From: Physella acuta
Taxonomy: Eukaryota; Mollusca; Gastropoda; Physidae
Reading direction: 5' to 3'
Assembly (NCBI RefSeq): GCF_028476545.1
Contig: NW_026731931.1
Coordinates: 587,001 to 651,000 of the forward strand
DNA length: 64,000 bases
Positions 37,972-64,000 of the stretch are shown piece after piece. Below the pieces are notes generated by a model. The model did no database searches and was not told where the DNA came from. It saw only the letters and a program-made list of their open reading frames with translations. Positions within the stretch are counted from its first letter, which is position 1; each line of letters starts with the position of its first letter. The position numbers were made by a program, and so were the translations under genes.

Positions 37972-38212
37972 AAAATCGTTCAATCGCACTTTATTTTATA
38001 ATAATATAAATCATGAAATCATCTTTTTCTTGTTCATGCCCAAAATACATCGGGTAGATGAAGTAGAGTTCATCTGTTTCAGAAGTGATAGAGTTGCCCA
38101 GCCGCCTTGACTTAAGTACCCGTCAGAGCTGGGTAGACTCGGGGAAGTTTTACTGACTTGAACCCGAATTCAAACTCGCTTGGCCACTTCGTCCCACATA
38201 AATCTTGTAATA
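37972..38212. other. 3' flank of gene A
   Basis: Probably includes the 3' UTR. No AATAAA within 200 bp of the stop; the nearest seen is near 38713. Confidence 0.4.
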
Positions 38213-38569
38213 TCTATATATATATAATTCTCTTCTGGGAGACGCTAGAAAACAAGCTGTAAACGCGCTCCCTACCATCCCCACCCCTACATGGTCTTAG
38301 TGAGCTGTGGTTCGTGCTATGTTTACCTTCGTGGAGTCGGGTTTAGTGACGGCTATTAGGGGCAGATAATTTAGTTTGAAACGATTTTAAACATTGGGGG
38401 GAAGGGGGGGGGGGTGGGTTATGGTCCTTAATGAGCTACTTAAAGTGTTTTAAAGAAATATTTTCAGTGTCAGCGTTGGTACTGTCGAATTCACAAATTA
38501 TGAATTACTGAAAAGTAGAAAAAACAACAACTAAATAGCGGCGTATGTTATGCCGCGGGCCGGCTCGTA
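38213..38569 (+). mobile_element. Helitron-like element, family 3, copy 2
   Basis: Same TCTATATATATATAATTCTC start, AGACGCTAGAAAACAAGCTG body and 3' GCGGCGTATGTTATGCCGC hairpin followed by CGGCTCGTA|T as at 9441-9899, with about 100 bp fewer in the middle. Confidence 0.62.
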
Positions 38570-39076
<507 letters not shown>

Positions 39077-39570
39077 CTTGCTTATGTCCGGCCTTTGTGT
39101 CACATTGGTGTGGATATGGAAATACCTTCATCGCACTGCGAAGTGCGCGAGTGGTGGTAGCACTAAGGTGACGACGTGGATATCCACGAAAATTAATCTA
39201 CGATTAAAAAAATAGCCAATAACTTAACGGACGTCCGCCCATATTTTGCTCCTTCCCCAACCCGCGGCGTATTAGCGAAGACAAAGTGGCTATACCGACG
39301 ACGGAATGACGGAAGGAATAACACTAAATGGCGGCTTATTTTATCTATATAATAATAATGTAATTCGTAAACCTTTATATCTCTATCATCATCAAGTTAG
39401 TAGTACCTCAAATTTTGTTACATTTATCTAAATACAGTAAACCTGCAAGTGAATGAAGGTCTACCCTAGAAACTGGCAATATTTCCTGGTACAAAAAATA
39501 CATGATGAAAGCAGTGGCGGAACTAGAAAAAAAGGGCCACCCCGCAAAAAAATTTTTTAGGCCCCCCCAC

Positions 39571-39573
<3 letters not shown>

Positions 39574-39661
<88 letters not shown>

Positions 39662-39679
39662 CATATATATATATATACA
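39574..39679. repeat. (TA)n inside the hAT element
   Basis: TA dinucleotides near the left terminus of the element. Confidence 0.9.
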
Positions 39680-40242
39680 ATCACAAAATACGAACATAAG
39701 ATACTCATTATACTGGCCTGTTAGGGATTTGAGATACATCAATTTTAAAAAATTTCAACATCATGTTATGTGTGTTAGTGCATTAGTGTGTTTAGTGAAA
39801 ATCAGTTTTAATTAATTTTTGATAGAAGCCATCTTAACATCCAGTCGGTCAAAAATAATAAAAAACATGAAAGCTTTGTATAAGTAATGGTGTCTCGTGT
39901 TATGTTTATTATTATGGTTTTTTTTTTGTATTTATTTTATTAATTTTTAAATGTTATTGATTTAATACATTTCCTTTACATACAATGTCATTCTTTAGTA
40001 ATTACTTATAAAAAATATTAATTAAGAGAAGTAATTGGTTTTTAATTTGTTTAGTATAAATCTATTAAAAGGAGCTTATGATCACCCCTATTTGAATTTT
40101 TTTTTTTTTAAAAAGGGAAATAAGTCATGGAAGTGGTTTGAACATTTGCTTTTCTTTGATAAGTTTAATTGTAGGAGAAAGACTCGGCTTTCACTGTGAC
40201 CTTCACAGTGTTTTAAAAACAAAGGGAACAAGAATATACAAG

Positions 40243-40466
40243 CAGTGTTTCTTCCAGAATTTTTTCTCCGGGGGGGGGGGGGGCACTTGAAATTTTCGGG
40301 GGGGTCGGTAAACTTTCTTCGGGGGGGCGGACACTGTTAAAAGTATATATTTTCTATATAAATTATATAAATAAATTTCATTTCCTTCGGGGAGAGGATA
40401 AAAAATTTTCGGGGGGGGGGTTGGGGGGATAAAGCCCCCCCGAAGAGATGCCTGGAAGAAACTCTG
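40243..40466. mobile_element. small hAT-like MITE nested in the larger hAT, with its own target duplication
   Basis: 224 bp with ends CAGTGTTTCTTCCAG and CTGGAAGAAACTCTG and the 8 bp duplication TATACAAG (40235-40242 and 40467-40474). The G-run interior and the AATTTCATTTCCTTCGGGG core match relics at 534-765 and 12391-12570. Confidence 0.9.
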
Positions 40467-40628
40467 TATACAAGAGCGTGGGGTGGTGTCTATAGAATAA
40501 AGATAATCTAACCGCAGCTACGGTAATTTTTTACAAAACAATCATAAGTCAAAAATAAAAGAAAATTTAATTTTTTTTTAACTATAAAAAAAATTTATAA
40601 TTGTCGGCTCTGGGCCCCTAAATGGCAT

Positions 40629-40661
<33 letters not shown>

Positions 40662-40706
40662 CATTGCGGGGTCTGGCGGCACTGTAGTTCCGCCCCTGGA
40701 TGAAAG

Positions 40707-43101
40707 TAAAAGTGTTTGTTTTAATAGTATGATTTATATTATAAGCATTTAATTTGCATCGACGTTTTTTTTTATAAATAAATGTTATGCATGTTTGCAT
40801 ATTTGCATGTTTGTAAAAAACCTTTGCAATATATTTTCCACAGTAGCACTATTATATCGTACACATAATTTTATTTCCTTAATATTTGAAAATGCATTTT
40901 TAAAATGGCAATTAGCTGATCCTAGTATAGTATTACCGACTTATTCACCTTCTACAAACTAAATATTATATAAATATAACCCTCTCTCCTCCCACAAATC
41001 ATGCTTGTTATGAACATTATCGTATGAAATAAAATTAAATGTCTCATTGTTTATTTAGATAGCACTATTTTCGTGTGTAACTAAGCTTACAAAATTGTGA
41101 TACCGTTTTAACAAACCGCATAAAAGTCTTAACAAGTTTCTACGTGTAGATGTTATTTCGGTAAATCTTTTATTGCAATGATGATGTAAATTGAAATTGA
41201 ACTTTTAACATACAATACATTATGAATTATCTGTATGATTTACTTTCAAATAAATTGGTTTAAAGAAAAATTAAAAACATGTGTTTAGATCTAATTTTAA
41301 AAATATATCAATTGAAATATTAGACAGTCAAACAGTGATAAAAATGAAAGTTTGTATGAGTTTCTAAACGTCATTTACATATTAATGGGGCTAAGACGTG
41401 CGTGCCAGATTGCTAGGCCGTGTACTGTAGATTAACACGCAGTGGAATGCAAGCGTGTTGGAGAAAGACCAACCTATGTTTTTCGTCCTCAGCTGTTGTA
41501 AGTTTATATTTCCTGGCTGTCCTAGCATTCTCCGTCAAAGATATTTTAAAGTTTTCTTATAAATATATTGTTTGTTTCTTGTCGTAATGTTTTACAACTA
41601 TTAATTTCTTTCATAACTGTCACAATTCCATCTTTCATTCTACATTTCCATCTGAAATTACATCAGGAATCATGATTTTTTAAAATCTTAAATTACCCCC
41701 TCAACAACTCGTTTTAGCTTAAATTACAAATTGTCATCTTAAAACAAACATTGTCTTCTCTGTTAACATTTTTTACCAAAAAATAGCTGATTTAATTTTA
41801 ACCATCACATCTTAATCTTTGCTTTTCTTCATATTAAAACACTTTCCCCTGTTGTACTAAACCAAACTTAATCTTCTTCAAATAAACAAAGGCTTCAAAT
41901 CTTCATTTGTATCCTAAATTAACATCAACACATTCTAAATCAGTGTAATGTTTGAATGGAAATTAAAATCGTCAAATGCATTATTAAAATTAACAACAGA
42001 AAGCGAGTTGTTACACGTATAAAGTGCATAGTTAACGTCTGAAATAGAATGGATGGTCGAATAGTAGAACGTTTGACTGCTAACACGAAAGTCCCCGTCT
42101 AGCGTCGTCGCTCGTCATTGAGTACAGCCACTGATGAGTACCTGAAACACGTTAGGGAAAGTAAATGCATCTGTGAAGATTCGGGTGAACTCTGTTTCAC
42201 CTGCCCCATAAGCTGTCAAGTTTGAAAAATAGCTTACTTATTTCATCAGTTTAGAAATAAAGTGTCTGCCTGTATTCACCTGTTCCTTTCATCGTATACG
42301 GATGTGACGGACGCTAAATAAAACAGGTTGGACATCTTTTAGAAGTCACGGACCCGTGCACCGTGCCAGGATGTCTGTGCCGCATAGGAATGTGAAACAA
42401 ACAATTACTCTTGGTGGTAATTTAAAAAAAAACCCACACAGAGTATTAACGTTACGCATGTTCAACAGAGCATAACAACGCAAGACAGGTGCAGGCAATA
42501 TTACAGCGTGATGTAAAGTTAAAAGGATCAAGTTTAACTGGTGTCATCGACAGGCACGACAAACTCTGACCTTGAAGACAAGAATGTATTAACTTCTTTT
42601 CTTGTAGACTGGGAATTTTAATTTCGAAGAAAGTCGGTTTCGAATTTGTTATTACATTAACAAATCAGAAAAAAACCTCTAGCAAGTACATCCTTAACAA
42701 CTATTGTAATGTTAAACCGTTTTGATTTAATGGTTCCCCACCGCTCAGTAAATTTTCCCATGAATGCGCTTACCGCCCATTAATTGTAACACGTATTTTT
42801 TTTTGTAACAGATGTCGCTTTGCCCCTCAGCTAATGGGTTTGACCACAGCTATAATGGGAAACACAAAAACAACTTTGAGGACTAATGTAATAGATTGTA
42901 AATGGTGTGGATGTCAAAGACCGGGTGAACGTAATGAAATAAGGATTTCTCTAACGATAGAAAATAATGGTTTTGTTATAAAAAATTTAAAATAGGACTA
43001 CCTTATTTTTAAAAATAAATAACAAATTAACAACAAACAAAAAAACAACAACAAATAAACAAAATAAACCGGGAGTGATATCCCCTAAACTTTCTCGAAT
43101 A
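40707..43101. other. gene-free stretch with a possible SINE relic
   Basis: AT-rich intergenic DNA. Apart from the tRNA-like relic near 42045-42290, nothing recognisable. Short frames are unconvincing. Confidence 0.4.
42045..42290 (+). mobile_element. possible tRNA-headed SINE relic
   Basis: GGTCGAATAGTAGAACGTTTGACTGC...AAGTCCCCG looks like the 5' half of a tRNA. About 60 bp later the block CTGATGAGTACCTGAAAC recalls conserved central domains of animal SINEs. B box and tail are not clear. Confidence 0.3.
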
Positions 43102-44400
43102 TCTATAATTTAAGCGGGCTGTGTCTGTCCTTCCTTCTGTCATCGCTATAGATTTTGGAACCATAAAAGTAAACATCGCACCATGCAGTGCTTTTCAGTG
43201 CACCGCAGCGTCTTCTTATAAGTAATTGAGTAGAGCTTGTTTATATAACTACATAACGTTATTTTATAAATGCCACTCTTTTTACTCTTTCGCATAACGT
43301 CAAGAAAATATTAAATACACGCACACTGCTAAAACATATTAAAAAGATTAATGTCAAATATCAATTTCGTATATATTCATAGAAAAAGTGGATACATTTT
43401 AATAACATAATAACAGTAGGGTAGAAAAATCAAATTAATTTTTTTTTAAATTTGACAAGGGAGGTAATTTAAAAATAAATTAAATTCACGCTAATAAAAA
43501 ATGAGAATGCAAATCTACGGCGTCCTAGAAGGAATTAGTGTTGCTATAATATAATTAGCAAAATGTGAATGCAAATTGTGCGGATATGGAAGAGGAAATT
43601 ATTGTTAGAAAATTATAATTTGCATGGATTGATCAAAGGCAATGTTTTATTTAATTTATTCACTGAATGTACTGTTTACTACTTCTAATTTTTAATCAAC
43701 TATTCCGCACTATTATAGACGCGTCATCACGTTCATTGGGTGCGCAATAGTTTTAGTTATGAAACTATTGTACATTTTAAAAATTTAAAGTACTGGAAAA
43801 AAAAGCGTGAATTGATAAAGTGATATATAGTAGATAAAACACGGATATTTTAAATACTGCCTTTTATTTATTGTATATTTATTATTATTATTATATCTTT
43901 CGGTTTGCCGTCAAGCTGGGGGTTTTTAAGGAGAGGCGTAGCGAGGGGGGAGGCTTATGTCCCCGGATGCCGACCTTAGGGGGTGCCAAAGTGGGTGGTT
44001 GGAAAACCAATTGCTGGGGGGGGGGGGTTGGAAATCGAAAGTTTGAGGGCGAAGGGGGTGCAAATCGAAAGTTTGAGGTGGTGGAGTGGAAATTGAAAAT
44101 TAGAGGGGAGGGGGTGCAAATCGTAAGTTTGAGGGGGGGGGGGGGTTAAAATCGAAAGTTTGTCACCGGGCGCGGGAAAGGGTCGCTACACCTCTGTTTT
44201 GTAGTCAGACGCGTCCGCCGGCGCTCAGAAGGGCGCGATTGGGTGCCTTTATGATTGCATTTAAATTGTGTTTATGTTATGAGTGTTGTGTTTGTTTTTT
44301 CGTTTTTTTGCGTTCTTTTGTGTTGTGTTTAGTTTTGTTCTGTTCCCAAGTTGGTACATTTAAAAAAGATTTACAGTGGCGGAGCATGGGATGCAGCTAG
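43102..44400 (+). mobile_element. non-autonomous Helitron, family 2, copy B
   Basis: Starts A|TCTATAATTTAAGCGGGC. Ends with hairpin-bearing GTGGCGGAGCATGGGATGCAG then CTAG (44397-44400) and T. Carries the MITE at 43931-44196 at the same internal site as the other copies. Lacks the SINE found in copy A. No protein gene. Confidence 0.82.
43931..44196. mobile_element. hAT-like MITE inside Helitron B
   Basis: Ends GAGAGGCGTAGCG and CGCTACACCTCTG, with G-rich AAATCGAAAGTTTGAGG units inside. Flanked by TTTTTAAG and TTTTGTAG, derived from the TTTTATAG target seen in copy A. Confidence 0.75.
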
Positions 44401-44429
44401 TTCTTATATCACTCGGAATATGAACATGA

Positions 44430-45021
44430 TTTTTAATTATTTAAACTTTTAAAAATGGAATAGAATCTCGTAGAAAAAAAAATTGCGCACAACCGAACGC
44501 AAAAACAAAATGTGCATAATAGTGCACAATATTATTAGTACTTCATACATTTACATGCGTTTTTTGAGAAATCGGAAATAGCGTAAATTAGTACTTCCGG
44601 TCATCAGAAATTACTCAAAACTTGAAGGTAGGGAATTAGATCTTTTACTTACATGTAAAATTTCATTTATGTATCTGAAATAGTACTCAAGTTATAGGCT
44701 TTTGAAAAATTCAAAGTAGAAAAAGTTCCACTTCCGGTTATCAGAAATCGCTCAAACGTTGATCAGGATCTACGATTTCGATAAAATACCTATATATGAA
44801 ATTTCATCAACCTAGCTGTAACGGTACTCAAATTAACGTGTTTACACACAGACAGTTAGACACACACGCACACACAGACAGACACACAGACATACGGACA
44901 AGATTGCAAAATTATGTTTTTCCGTATCAGTGAGGTGTAAAACGTCGAGAATTGTGAAAATCTCGATTTTTTTTTTGCATGATTACAAGACTTTCTCTAT
45001 TCGTCGCATATACGAGAAAGT
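44430..45021 (+). repeat. unclassified ~600 bp interspersed repeat, copy 1
   Basis: Matches 49510-50068 over its whole length: TTTACATGCGTTTTTTGAG, AATCGGAAATAG, CAGAAATTACTCAAAA, then CATACGGACAA, AAATCTCGATTTTTTTTTTGC and a terminal ACTTTCTC...GAGAAAGT hairpin. No coding capacity and no clear superfamily. Confidence 0.65.
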
Positions 45022-45115
45022 AAAAATAAATCAAAATTTAAAAAAAATTTAAAATTAAATTTAAAAACTTAAAATTAAAATAAAAAAAATTAAATTTAAA
45101 ATTTAAAAAAATGTA

Positions 45116-45250
45116 ACTAGGTCACTAACCCAGTGGTCATTACGTAACTAGGTCACTACCCTGGTGGTCATTACGTAACTAGGTCACTAACCTGGTTGTC
45201 ATTATGTCACAAGGTCACCCCCTAACCCTCCCCAGAGGTCACTAGATCAT
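45116..45250 (+). repeat. 31 bp minisatellite (AGGTCA-rich)
   Basis: Three tandem units of about 31 bp, each with GTAACTAGGTCACTA and GTGGTCATTAC, then a degraded continuation with more GGTCA motifs up to 45250. Confidence 0.75.
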
Positions 45251-45269
45251 TTGGTCAGTAGATGACCTA

Positions 45270-45500
45270 CTCCCCCTCCACCACCGCCACGTCCTGCGCC
45301 ACCACTCCGCCTATATGTCATTTTGCCAGGCTCACTCTAAACTCCCCCTGCGCCACCGCAACGACTCCTCACCCTCCGCCAGGTGGCGAAGTATTTTACT
45401 ATATCTCATTGTGCCTCATCCTCACCCCTCAACCCCCCTGTGCCACCGCCAGTTGGCGGAGTATTTTACTATATTATTATATTCATTGTACCTCCTGCTC
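45270..45500 (+). repeat. C-rich imperfect duplication
   Basis: CCACCGCCAGTTGGCGGAGTATTTTACTATA near 45440-45475 repeats CCCTCCGCCAGGTGGCGAAGTATTTTACTATA near 45372-45405, with CCTCATCCTCACCCC-type text around it. Proline-rich frames across it are not credible genes. Confidence 0.5.
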
Positions 45501-46299
45501 CTGCTCATGCTCCGCCAGAAAAAATGCCCAAATGTGAACTGATATACTACTCACCTCATTTTAACCCATTTATTAAAACCATTACTTAACAACCCCACCG
45601 AATCGCTTCACTTTAAGATTCGAAAATTAACTTTATTAACCATCCTAAAGAATAATATAAATAAGCTGCTCAAAAAAGCATTAGCCACCTCAACAAACAA
45701 TCGCATTAGCCACCCCCAACACAACCCACCCGCTACCATATACCACCTCACGAATCCAATCCTGGAACCCAACTAACCGTAACTTGAAAAAAAAATATTT
45801 TAACCCATTACCTCGCTATACCTAGATCCGAATTTGTGTCTATATATTCGCCTCACCCCTAGGAATAATACATTAAGCGCACACAACTCTACTTGATACC
45901 AAATCACCTTCCTTTTTAGATCTTAAAAACAATTTTAATACTACGTCCTGCTAAAATCTTAAGCAGACAAGGACAATGTTTATGTATAAAATACACCTGC
46001 TCCGTCGCCATCTCTGTGTAGTTGTGCATCAGTGCGTTCAGTATGAGACGCCTTTATTAATATACAATAGCTTTTTTTAAAAGATGCTTTGAAGTTTTTC
46101 AATCTAGACCTTCTAGCTTGTCCCCTGTTGGAAACTTTATCGCAGGCCGCAGGTGTCAACTGTTCTGATAACAGGTTTGAGAATAGTTCTTAGGCCAGTC
46201 TCACAGGAACGTAACTAGATCTAGTTGCGGCCCTTTATTCAGCAACAAGTGAAGCGTTCAGCTTCTTGTTATTACATCGTACGACATTAGAGTCATTTT
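45501..46299. other. gene-free stretch upstream of gene B
   Basis: No gene or repeat recognised. Confidence 0.4.
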
Positions 46300-46339
46300 T
46301 ATGTCTGGTTTATCCTGTTTACTTCCTTGTTGCATTAAT

Positions 46340-46428
46340 GTGTGGCTCCAAATATAAGCTAGGACATATCGAGTCTAGCATTGAATATATTTGATCTATG
46401 CTCAATAAGATGTATACGTTTTAAAAAA
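46340..46428 (+). promoter_or_regulatory. putative promoter of gene B
   Basis: TATAAG at 46353-46358, 76 bp before the ATG, mirrors the TATAAG box 55 bp before the gene A ATG. No CCAAT box or forkhead-like inverted repeat like that of gene A was seen nearby. Confidence 0.4.
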
Positions 46429-62959
<16,531 letters not shown>

Positions 62960-64000
62960 GTAACATTTTATATAAAAAGCCCAAAATTACTCTTAAGAGT
63001 GGTCAACGTTTTAGGTTATATATTTTACATGTTTACTTAAGGAAATACAGCTTCTATTCAGCTTTGACCAGTTTTAAAAAAATTCCTGAACAATACTTTT
63101 CTCGGGAATACTATAGGTTTCGTCTACAATCTAACGAAGTTCGATATCATGTTGTTGAAGACATTTTTACAATGAAATCTGAGGGCAAGGTCGCTTTTAA
63201 TTCAGTTTAAGTAAACATATAAAACCGAAGTTTCAAGTGTTTTATTATTTTTGATTATTTTTGTGATACAGGATAGTACAGAATATAAGTTCTACCAATA
63301 TCACAAACGCATAATGACATCGAAAAGTGTACAATGTATTTAGCCCCCAAACCAATGCCATAAAAAAGTACCGCACGTCTAGCGGCTTCTCGAGCTATTG
63401 ACTTTATTATTTAGTTTTCTTTTGCCGGCGACACCGTGTGCTTGATTGAAGGGGAAATAGAGCTCGTCCTTGACTATGGTTAAAAAATACTATTACAATA
63501 TTTTTTTTAATCTAATATTATAAATTTTAATTCTGTATATCTGTAAGAGTGGGCAAACCGCGGATTAAAAAGAAATATACGAAATTCATTTATTATTATC
63601 GTCATAGTGTAATAAGTCTGACGTGCTAATTATCTAGATTATTAATAATAGATTATTTATAAAGAATTTATACTAGAGTGGGACGGTTTTTGCTTTCACC
63701 ATGGAAGCTTTCAAAGTTGCCAAGGGCAGGTTTGGGAGTTGCGTGTGGGCGCTTACCGATTTGAGTGTGGAGGTTTTTTTATTTGACCAGGGAAGGTTTT
63801 TGAGTTACTTATGGAATATTTCAAAGTTGGGTGTGGACGTTTTTGATTTGTATATGGAAAGATTTCAAAGTTGGATGGGAAAGTTGTCACGTCTTTTGGT
63901 AAGATTTCTTAATAAATCACAAATGACCAATTAAATTTATATAAAATTGTATTTACTTAAAACAACCGCATCAGCATTATAAACAGAAATTGTCTGTTCA
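62960..64000. other. right edge: gene B intron or flank
   Basis: No further exon recognised. A loose repetition of TTTCAAAGTTGG and GAAGGTTTTTGAG phrases at 63690-63900 gives a 77-codon frame without a domain. Confidence 0.4.

Larger units (their letters stand above)
39512..40698 (+). mobile_element. complete non-autonomous hAT transposon with target duplication
   Basis: 1187 bp with inverted ends CAGTGGCGGAACTA and TAGTTCCGCCCCTG and the 8 bp target duplication GATGAAAG (39504-39511 and 40699-40706). It contains a TA array (39574-39679), a second nested MITE (40243-40466) and a long poly-C run near 40630-40660. No transposase frame. The partial copy at 21264-21842 is from the same family. 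Confidence 0.9.

Noticed and set aside
42115-42160. Hammerhead ribozyme
   Set aside because: CTGATGAG and GAAAC are present, but only six bases separate them, leaving helix II with one G-U pair, and no clear cleavage-site stem is seen.
63701-63934. A 77-codon frame at the right edge
   Set aside because: Built from loosely repeated TTTCAAAGTTGG phrases. No domain, and it lies within the presumed gene B intron.

Overview
This 64 kb window looks like a stretch of an AT-rich invertebrate animal nuclear genome. The evidence is split coding exons with GT/AG introns, CUB and fibronectin III domains, tRNA-derived SINEs, Helitrons, hAT elements, RTE-like and Jockey-like LINEs, LTR elements, and long TA microsatellites. 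The mix suggests a mollusc, perhaps a gastropod, but that is inference and no species can be named. There is no operon structure, CRISPR array or rRNA.

Host genes. Two paralogous genes lie head-to-tail on the + strand. Gene A (23742-37971) appears complete: signal peptide, a small 8-cysteine module, CUB1, CUB2, an orphan half-CUB exon, a short Cys-rich exon, a transmembrane exon and a 42-residue cytoplasmic tail. Gene B (46429 to beyond 62959) repeats the first six exons with the same intron phases and runs off the right edge. Both have a TATAAG box 55-76 bp before the ATG. They are probably single-pass cell-surface CUB proteins; ligand and function are unknown. Upstream, 18.4-22.2 kb holds two fibronectin III exons, one decayed and one intact, from a separate gene or gene fragment.

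Layout. 0-18 kb is repeats and gene-free DNA: a Helitron carrying a MITE and a dimeric SINE (1.5-3.2 kb), a second Helitron family (3.4-6.1 kb), a 385 bp TCACG/TCATG array (11.4-11.75 kb), and a decayed Jockey-like LINE (13.4-16.4 kb). 18-23.5 kb has the FN3 exons, a SINE and hAT relics. 23.7-38 kb is gene A, whose introns carry a MITE, two Helitrons and a young non-autonomous LTR element. 38-46.3 kb is intergenic, with a nested pair of hAT elements that both keep 8 bp target duplications. 46.4-63 kb is gene B, whose introns carry Helitrons, a head-to-tail Helitron pair and a Ty3/gypsy fossil. 63-64 kb is intron or flank.

Most long open frames in the window come from TA repeats, pentamer repeats or transposons and are not genes. 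The points most worth following are the paralogous receptor pair with its invariant cysteine spacing, the phase-incompatible half-CUB exon in gene A, and the layered transposon insertions whose target duplications and empty sites allow relative dating.
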